Assembly: GCA_009193035.1 (NCBI GenBank)
Contig: SWDT01000127.1
Span: 186,001-250,000, forward strand
DNA from: Halicephalobus mephisto
Lineage: Eukaryota > Nematoda > Chromadorea > Rhabditida > Panagrolaimidae
Length of the DNA stretch: 64,000 nucleotides
Direction: 5' to 3'
Part shown: positions 56,362 to 64,000 of the stretch, one piece after another
How the letters are laid out: every line of letters begins with the position of its first letter
Position numbering within the stretch: the first letter of the stretch is position 1
The notes under the pieces: generated by a model
Databases searched by the model: none
What the model saw: the letters and a program-made list of their open reading frames with translations, nothing else
Told to the model about the DNA's origin: nothing
Made by a program: the position numbers and the translations under genes

Positions 56362-57038
56362 TTTTAAAACAAAAAAATTCAAAAAATTACGATGAAAAAA
56401 GTGAAATCATTAAAAAAATTATTTTGAAAATGCTTGTTTACGCACGTTGCTCGCAACCTGCCTCCCGCTTGCATTGATTTTCCGCATTGTTCGAGCTTCT
56501 TTCTCGAGCTACACCTTGTCGAAATTTTTCCATTGTTAATTTCACAATTAATCACTATCCATATGTTTTAAATTAACTACTAGTTACTGTCAACACAAAT
56601 TTAATAACTTTGTATGTAAAATTTGTCTGAATTTTTGATTATTTTTATATGGAAATTCAAATATAAATTTTTAAATAAAGTTTGTTAGAATTTCCGTCAA
56701 TATACAGATTTCTATAAGTTTACTGTAGATAATAAGGAATTAATATATGAAGCGAAAAAATTCTGAAAGAAAATTGTTTTTAAAATTTTGAAAATATTGT
56801 TTTAAATTTTTCGAAAAAAATTTTGACAGTTTGTACAGATGTCATTCATCGATGAAATGAGCCTGTCGAAACCGGGACTATCCCAAAATCTGTCAGTCGA
56901 ATTTACAAGTGATGAAGTTGTTTTATTTTTTGTTTCCGGTTATCGTTCACGTGGGAACGCTCTAGATCTTTGAACAAATTGTTTCCGATTGTTTCTCTTT
57001 ACAACGTGATTAAAATTATTTTGATAGTTTTTTTCTAG
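56362..57038. promoter_or_regulatory. Shared divergent upstream region of the NASP-like and KCTD3-like genes
   Basis: 677 bp separate the two divergent starts. A GC-richer segment at 56440-56520 lies near the NASP-like gene and contains CGCACGTTGCTCGCAAC, a single copy of the TTGCnnGCAA repeat core. At 56839 an ATG follows TTGTACAG and stays open for 38 codons, but it cannot be spliced in phase to the next exon and is taken as leader or outron. The ATG at 57046 lies seven bases after TTTTTTCTAG, a good trans-splice site. Confidence 0.5.
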
Positions 57039-57045
57039 GTGGGCG

Positions 57046-60000
57046 ATGAATCCAGAACCCCAGATTGTCCATCTGAATGTCGGAGGACAAGTGTTTTCGA
57101 CGACGAGGAGCACATTGACCGTCGTTAACGACACGTTTTTCACGAGTATGCTCAGTGGGAGAATCGCGACTGTGGAGGACGAAAACGGAGCTGTAGGTTT
57201 CTTCCAAAACAAGTTTTTACACAAAAATAATTTCAGAAGTTCATCGACAGAGATCCAGAACTTTTTCAGCACATTCTTCATTACTTGAGAACGAAGCAAA
57301 TTGATTTGAGGTAAATTTCCGAAATTCAAAAAACTTGAAAATTAGTTTTTCCAGAGGAGTCAGTCTGCCCATGCTCAAACATGAAGCTCAATTTTACGGT
57401 ATAACTCCGCTCGTCAAACGTCTACAATTGTGCGAGGAGATGAACGAAAGCGGATGTGGAGATCTGCTTTATCACGGAAGCCTAGAACCTCCAGAAATCC
57501 CTATTCACGAAGGTAGGTGTTTCTTATATCTGAATATTTATATTTCCATATATAAAAACATCTTTCTATACATAAAAATACACTTTTCATATATAAAAAG
57601 ACCTAACTTTATGAAAACTTGTATTTTCATATATAAAAACATCTTTTATATATAAATACGCACTTTTCATATATAGAAAAACCTTACTATACATAAACAT
57701 ACACTTTTCATATATGAAAACATCTTTTTATATATAAATGCGCACTTTTCATATATGAAAAAACTTTGCTATATAAAAACTTATTTTCATATATGAAAAT
57801 ATTTCTTTATATGTTTATTTATCTTCTTTATGTAGAAATTTACCCTTTTATATATGAAAGACTTGATTTTAAATTTTCAGAACCTCCAGCCAGAAGGAGA
57901 CCACTTCATAGTTCTTCTGGGAGCGATGTTGCTTCGACTTCTTCTGGACTAACTAATAGATTACTTCCGTCTAAATTCCAACAATCGGTCCAGTTGGAAA
58001 AGGAAGACAAAAAAGAAGCAAATCTCCGACAATTTCAAATGGAGGAATGTGGAGAAAAAATCGGAAGAGGACACGCGAAAAAAAGTTCATATGAACTTAC
58101 GAGACAGGTAATTTTATTTTTGATTATAAATAACAAGTTTTAATTTGTAAATTATAGATTAAAAATGATGTTTCTATCATGATGAAAGACTCGAAAATGA
58201 ACGTAAGTAATCCACTAAGAGTGAAAATCATCAGAGCTCACAATAACTCCCTAGCTGTGGCGTATACGAATTTTGTTGCTTGTTATAAGTAAGTTTATGC
58301 GATTTATATCTATTTTTAATAATAATTAAATTTCCAACAGGATTAGAGAGAATATTGATTGGCATTTGTTTTACACGACTCCTCTTATGCCGGCTCAAAT
58401 TTCTCACGTTTCTTTGATTACGAAATATGCAAATCAACCGGAAAAACTGGCCGTAGCTCTGGTAGACAACACAGTTCATTTATGGAGTTTCGAAGAACAA
58501 GAAGAATTAAACGTTCAGAAACTTGGAACTTTTTTCCTAGATGTCCAAATTGATAAATTGTTCTTCATTGGAAATCAACTGGTGGCTTTGGGAAAGTCTG
58601 GCAAAGTAGGCATATGGCATTCCATGACTCAGAATTGGCAAGTACAAGGTATGTATTTCGAAATAATAATTAAATTAAAAAGTAATTTGTTTTCAATAGG
58701 GCATTTTGGGTACTGCGATTTTTAAGATGTTTATTAATGGTTTCATATATGGAAATTAACTCTAGAAAGTTGACAAAGGACTATGCACCTTATATGATCC
58801 TGATTTGGAAGCTTGCAGATACATCTAGAAGCATATAGGTCGAGAACGTTGATTACGAAATAACCACCGAACAAAGTTAGAATTTTAGGCTAAAAGCTTT
58901 TAGAAATTCGTGTCGAGACGATTTTGCGAAATGTTCATATATGATTTTTACAAGACGATTAATTACGAAATCGGGCAAGATTACGAAATAATCACCAGAC
59001 AAAGTTAGAATTGTAGTTATTTCGGTTTCTAAAAACTTGAAAATTCGTGTCGAGACGATTTTGCGAAATGTTCATATATGATTTTTGTCATTTTTATTTT
59101 TAGATGTTATTCCGATCAGTTGTTACGATACTGCGGGATCTGCATTACTTTTGGGATGTACTAATGGAACTATTTACTACATTGACATGCAGAAATTTCC
59201 TCTGAGAATGAAAGACAACGACTTGCTGATTACGGAACTGTACAAGGATCCGAATTCTGAAGGGATTACTGCTGTTAGTATCTATCTAACGCCGAAAAAC
59301 AGTAATTTTTAATAATTTGGAAATAGTTTATATATGAAAAATTTAGATTCTTGCGGGAATTGGATAGAAATTGCATATGGAACGATCAGCGGAACTGTTA
59401 GGGTGATTGTTCAACATCCGGAAACCCCGGGACATGGACCGCAATTATTCCAAACTTTTTCTGTCCATACTTCTCCCATCACTAGAGTGGCGTTGACGGC
59501 GACACATTTGATAAGTGTTTGTAGTGAATATAATCATGTGAGGACTTGGAGTGTGACGAGATTCAGAGGAATGATATCCACTCAACCAGGATGTACGTCT
59601 CTTGCTTCGTTCAAAATTTTGACTTTGGATTCGGTGGATGATTCTTTAAATTGCGAAGGTTGTGATCCTGGACCATTTGGAGATCAAGAAACAGAACAAC
59701 TGTTTGTTCAGAGAGTTGTGCCTGATGCTGATACTTTGTTTGTAAGATTGGCAAGTAATGGAGATAGGATTTGTACAGTTAAGTCAGTAGAAGGATCACC
59801 TATAACAGCGTTTTTCGCACATGAATCGGAAATTCCGAATAGAATGGGCGCAAGACCGAGGAGATACCTGTTCACTGGATCAATGGATGGTTGTGTTCAA
59901 TTGTGGGACTTAAATACGGCTTTAGATCAACATAATTCAAGAATTCAAGCTTTATGTACACTTCATGGATCAGTGAATGATAAATCTCCGAGTTCGTCGT

Positions 60001-61474
60001 CAATGAACGCCAATAATGGGATTCTAGCCTTGTTGAGAATGGAAGCTAACGGAAGACCGGCAGTAATGCAGGTTGGTTTTTGAATTTTTGGAATTCGAGT
60101 GGAGCCTGTCCTTAGACGGGATCTGTGACTGCATGATGACAATTACGAAATGACACAGGTTTTCTGAAATCACGTCTAACTGAATGGAATCAAAATTTCA
60201 GAGTTCCTGATTACAGTTTTCACATTATTTGATTCTGAGTTCAACTGATGACAGGATTGCAATTTAATAGAAAATTGAAAATAACTGAATGTAATCAATG
60301 TGATAGTATTTTTTTAATTGGGAACAAACGTGGTCCAAACACGTTGATTACATTCAGTTATATTCATTTTTTTGTTGGATTGCAATCCTGCCATCAGTTG
60401 AACTGAGTTAGAATCAAATAATGTGAAAACTGTAATCAGGAACTCTGAAATTTTGATTCCATTCAGTTAGACGTGATTTCAAAAGACCTGTGAATTGTCA
60501 CATAGAATCAACGTGTAAATTATTGTAGTTTTCATGAGAATTCCGACATTCATGTCGAGACAATTTCACAAGAAACCTCATTTTTGCTCTTTTATAATAC
60601 ATAAAAAGGATTTTTATATTGTTCGTGTTGAGACTTGAAGAGGTGTTCCCTGATTAGGTGATCTCAGCACGACCACCGTAATCCTACAGGGTTTACATTA
60701 TGTTATTTTATTATATTTATGGAAGATTGTGACTTGTCGTTCTATAAAGACCCAAGTACATTTCTCTCTACTCACTATAGGGCAAGTCACAATAGTCCGG
60801 AAAATTGATTCCTTGGTTTATTTCAGATTTCTCAAAATTGAACAATTCAAATTTTAAATTTTTAAATTTTGCAAAAAGTAATGTAAAATACAAAGGAATA
60901 CGATTTATAGGATTTTTCCTGGAATTAGTAGTAATTTTTCTGAATCGGTGGTGTTATCGCCGTTCTGATCAGATATATGATCTTTAACCTTCGAAAACAG
61001 CGTTTTGTATCTTGTGTGGATTTGGCCTAGGATTTTCTAGTTATCTTTAAACGTGGTAGATTCCTAAAACGTTGATTCGGAAATCATGAAATAATAGAAA
61101 TACAAAATTGTTACTTAGGTTACTGTAGTTATTACCAAGTTCCTGAAATTCCTGTCGAGACTATTTTTGTAAAAAATTTTATAATACATTGCGAAATTAT
61201 ATGAAATTTTAAAATAACTACTTGAAATCAAAATTACAATGTAGTTTACTGTAGTTTTTAAGGAATTTTAAAATTTTCCTAAAACTGATTTTTTGAATTT
61301 TATTTTTGATTTTATTTAATTTTGTTTTTTTAGGGTCCAACACCGGAAGAACTGCTGCAACTCATAGATGGTTGTGAATTGTGCTGTGCTAGTTTGAACA
61401 CGACTCCAGAAATGAGCCCCAAAACATCAGCAATATGTCTGGCCAATTTGGAGAGATTTGGAAAATGCCTATGA
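57046..61474 (+). CDS. KCTD3/SHKBP1-family BTB and WD-repeat protein
   Basis: Nine exons: 57046-57192, 57237-57310, 57355-57512, 57881-58107, 58158-58288, 58341-58648, 59104-59301, 59347-60071, 61334-61474; all phases agree, giving 702 residues. The N-terminal T1/BTB domain (about 6-105) has [37 protein letters not shown] and [16 protein letters not shown] basic, Ser-rich linker follows. WD-type repeats run from about 190 to 640 ([108 protein letters not shown]). These blocks match KCTD3 and SHKBP1 closely. In mammals KCTD3 is linked to HCN3 channel regulation and SHKBP1 to Cbl-CIN85 receptor trafficking; which role applies here is unknown. The C-terminal tail is short compared with vertebrate members. 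Confidence 0.94.
57540..57860 (+). repeat. Repeat array TTTCATATATAAAAAC in a KCTD3-like intron
   Basis: Twelve or so units of 25-45 bp with CTTTTCATATATAAAAA and ACATCTTTTTATATATAAAT fill most of the 368-bp intron 57513-57880. Confidence 0.8.
58840..59095 (+). repeat. Two-unit repeat with TTCATATATGATTTTT before an exon
   Basis: GATTACGAAATAACCACC and AATTCGTGTCGAGACGATTT followed by GCGAAATGTTCATATATGAT occurs twice, about 140 bp apart. It is related to the 22700-22990 repeat of the RIN gene. Confidence 0.7.
60152..60499. repeat. Large inverted repeat (about 150-bp arms) in the last KCTD3-like intron
   Basis: The left arm 60152-60302 and right arm 60340-60499 are nearly perfect reverse complements, for example ATCACGTCTAACTGAATGGA on the left against TCCATTCAGTTAGACGTGAT on the right, with a loop of about 37 bases. 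Only a few mismatches and small gaps are seen. It has no coding capacity and looks like a fold-back or miniature transposon. Confidence 0.9.
60500..61333 (+). other. Rest of the last KCTD3-like intron
   Basis: Unique AT-rich DNA with a GC-richer block at 60620-60790 (CAGCACGACCACCGTAATCC). An open frame at 60805-60987 has no splice support. Ends at acceptor GTTTTTTTAG. Confidence 0.5.
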
Positions 61475-61619
61475 ACCGTATTATGATGAATTTTTTATTT
61501 TTAGTCGAAAAATACCCATATTTTGATCAATGTGCAACTATAAGGTTTCTAAACATCATTCTAGTGATTAAGTAAATCATTCCGATATTTGAGAATTTGG
61601 ATATTTAGATTTTGGAGGC

Positions 61620-61625
61620 AATAAA
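61620..61625 (+). terminator. Poly(A) signal AATAAA after the KCTD3-like gene
   Basis: AATAAA in GGAGGCAATAAAAATACGG, 146 bases after the stop; the first canonical signal downstream. Confidence 0.6.
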
Positions 61626-64000
61626 AATACGGAATTTTGTGGACGAAAAGTACCGGATTATTGCGGGGCTATGAAACAGGATATACTAGACGGATTTTGA
61701 TAATTCTTCTTTTATTGGATTCGGATAATCCAAATGGTGTTTGTGGTTAAAGAATACTGCGAAATTAAATGTTAATTTTGGTGAAAAAGAAAAGTAGGAA
61801 TTTAGTTTTTTCAAAAACGAATCTGACAAGCTCCGGAATAGAACGCCAAAAATTTGAAATTTTCTAAATTTGAATTTTTTGAAAATTATTTTTAAATTTC
61901 AAAATAATGAATTTATTTAAACTTGATGAAAAATAAAAAAATAACAACCAGCTCTCACCACGAAAGTCCTTAAAAATCATGAAATTTTTTATTTTTAAAT
62001 TCAAAAAATTGAAAAAAATTGAAAATGTACAGTATTCGAATAAAAATACAAAATATTAAAATTTTTAAATATCAATTTTTAATTTTTGCAAATACCGTAT
62101 CTATATAGTGTTTTGGAAAATATTTAAATTTATTTTTTTAAAGTTGTTCAATTTTTAAAAATTTTTTTGATTGTTTTTGATAATTTTGGTCTTCCAATTT
62201 TTGAAAACTCATGACGACAGAAATCAAACATGAAAAATTTTGGGAGTTTTCGGCGCCCACGGCACTTGAGTCTCGGGAGTCTGGGGTTTAAACAGAAGCC
62301 TCAGGAGAGGGCTTTGGGAGGTGACGTACTTGATTGAAGAGCCAGAAGTTTTCTCAGTTTTTGAATTTTCCAGAATCTTTGGTTACTTAAAGCTTAAAAA
62401 TAAATTACGAAATTCCAGTAGGACTGTTTTTTATTTTTTTAAAAACAATAATTCCCAAAAATTAAAAAAAAAGTTATTTTTTATTTTCAAAAAAAACTTT
62501 TAAATTTAAAAACAATAATTTCCAAGAAATTAAAAAAAAAGTTATTTTTAATTTTCAAAAAAAAATAATTTTCAAAAATTAAAAAAAATTTTAAAAATTA
62601 AAAAAAAAAGTTATTTTTAATTTTCAAAAAAAATTTTTAAATTAAAAAGAACTTTTTAAATTTAAAAATAACAATTTCCAAAAATTAAAAAAAAAAGTTA
62701 TTTTTAATTTTCAAAAATTTAAAAAATTCTTAAATTTTCGAAAAAAAGTTATTTTTAAATATTTTCTAAAATTTTTTGTTTTTTAATTTTTTTAAGTCTT
62801 TGTAAAATTGATTAAGATTTAAAATAAAATAAATAATTAAGAAATTAGAGAAATTAAAAATGATCATTTTCACGAAATTATCTGGAGTTAAATTTCTTTA
62901 ATTTTTTTAGGAATTTTCAGAATTTTTAATTTCAGAAAATAATTCAAAAATTTTATTTAATTTTTAAAGATTTCACAATTTGCTAAATCCTAAAAATTCT
63001 GGAATTTTTAATTTTAAATAAAAATTTGAAATTTTTATTAAATTTTAAAAAGTTTTAAAATTTTCTAACATCTTTGAAAATTTCGTGATTTTTTATTAAA
63101 TTCTATAAAATTCCAAAATCTTTGAAAAATTATTTCGAAATTTTTATTCAATTCTGAAAAAATCTAAAATTAAAAAAATTAAAAAATTTCAATTTTGCTA
63201 AATCCTAAAAATTCTAGAATTTTTGATTTTAAAAATTTAAAATTTTCTAACATCTTCAAAAATTTCAATTTTACTAAATTCTAAAAATTTTGAAAATCTT
63301 CCTCCAGATTCCAAAAATTCCTAAAAATTCAAATTTTTGAAATAAAAAATCTCCAACAAAAAAATTTAAAAAATATCATTTAATCCAGAATTGTCAATTT
63401 TGAAAATATTTTCATCCTCAAAGTTCATTCAAGTGCTAAATTTGAATCCTAATTTTACACCTTGGAAACTATTTCTGGTCAGGAAATTTCCATTTTTAGA
63501 ATTGTCAAAAAAATTTTGGACAGATTGACGTATGTGGAAAAAAACGAAATTTTCACCAACCTCCCACGATGTTTGTTAGTTACAAAAAATAAAAATTCTT
63601 TTAAAAAATTAATTTTATTAAAAAAAAAATAAATTTTTATTAAAAAAAATAAATTTTTATTAAAAAAAATTAAATTTTATTAAAAAAAAAAATAAATTTT
63701 TATTAAAAAAAAATAAAAATTCTTTAAAAAAATAAATTTTATTAAACAAAAAAATAAAATTTTATTAAAAAAAATAAATTTTTATTAAAAAAAAATTAAT
63801 TTTTATCTGTAAAAAATAAATTTTTATCTTTAAAAAATAAAATTTTTTGTTTAAATAAAAATAATTTTTGAAAAAAAGTTAATTTTTTTTTAAGTAAATG
63901 ATTTTTTTGAATAACTTATTTTTTTAAAATAGTTCATTTTCATTTTTTTTTGTTTTTCTATTTTTACCGAACAGTTGGTATGTTCGGAACACTTTTGGAG
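61626..64000. other. AT-rich intergenic end of the window
   Basis: 61830-61860 has a copy of the GGAAnAGAACGCC word of the interspersed repeat. 62215-62340 is a GC-richer patch (CGGCGCCCACGGCACTTG) without a supported exon. 62450-62760 and 63590-63860 are A/T tandem repeats (AAAAAAAAGTTATTTTTAAT; TTTTTATTAAAAAAAATAAA). 62900-63350 repeats AATTCTAAAAATT and TTTTGAAATTTTT words. No gene seen. Confidence 0.5.

Noticed and set aside
56839..56951. ATG open frame (MSFIDEMSLSKPGLSQ...) just upstream of the KCTD3-like gene, preceded by TTGTACAG
   Set aside because: None of its possible donors gives phase 2 needed to join the exon at 57039, and the ATG at 57046 already starts a complete BTB domain.

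Overview
The window looks like nuclear DNA from a nematode, most probably a rhabditid (clade V) worm related to Caenorhabditis. It is very AT-rich. Genes are split into many exons by GT..AG introns whose 3' ends read TTTCAG or TTTTAG, several introns are only about 45-70 bp, and genes can sit 120-240 bp apart in the same orientation with a splice-acceptor-like site just before the ATG, as in trans-spliced operons. The proteins are ordinary animal proteins. No bacterial, viral or intact transposon gene is visible. All gene models were joined by hand from exon phase and splice motifs.

Layout. (1) 1-27161, + strand: a very large RIN-type Rab5 exchange-factor gene (rin-1-like; SH2, VPS9 and RA domains), 12 coding exons joined in one frame (1724 codons plus stop), with introns of up to 6.5 kb full of tandem repeats. 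A proline-rich exon at 99-245 lies just upstream and cannot be joined by phase to the next exon. (2) 28535-31074, + strand: a tight cluster that looks like an operon, containing a single-pass membrane protein of unknown function, RNA polymerase II subunit RPB9, and LAMTOR2 (Ragulator subunit). (3) 32110-35186, + strand: a GNAT acetyltransferase resembling arylalkylamine N-acetyltransferases. (4) 35867-41297, - strand, convergent with the previous gene: a glutamine-rich ataxin-1-like AXH-domain protein whose first coding exon is not certain. (5) 41300-55200: about 14 kb with no supported gene and many tandem repeats, probably upstream or first-intron DNA of the ataxin-1-like gene. (6) 55215-56361, - strand: a short NASP-like histone chaperone. 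(7) 57046-61474, + strand, divergent from the NASP-like gene: a KCTD3/SHKBP1-family BTB plus WD-repeat protein with a large fold-back repeat in its last intron. (8) 61475-64000: AT-rich intergenic DNA.

How the genes relate. RIN (Rab5 on early endosomes) and LAMTOR2 (late endosome/lysosome, mTORC1 platform) both act in endolysosomal trafficking, but nothing in the sequence links them beyond proximity. The best case for co-expression is the RPB9-LAMTOR2 pair (about 120 bp apart), with the membrane-protein gene 240 bp ahead of it.

I did not find a clearly new biological system. The most unusual items are: an 11-residue tandem repeat coded near the RIN N-terminus; intron repeat arrays whose units carry 3'-splice-site-like sequences, one ending exactly at a real acceptor; a repeat family with a TTGCnnGCAA-like core at four sites in both orientations; a roughly 350-bp repeat shared by introns of two different genes; a roughly 150-bp-armed inverted repeat; and an array of TTACTGTAA-like motifs between two convergent genes.
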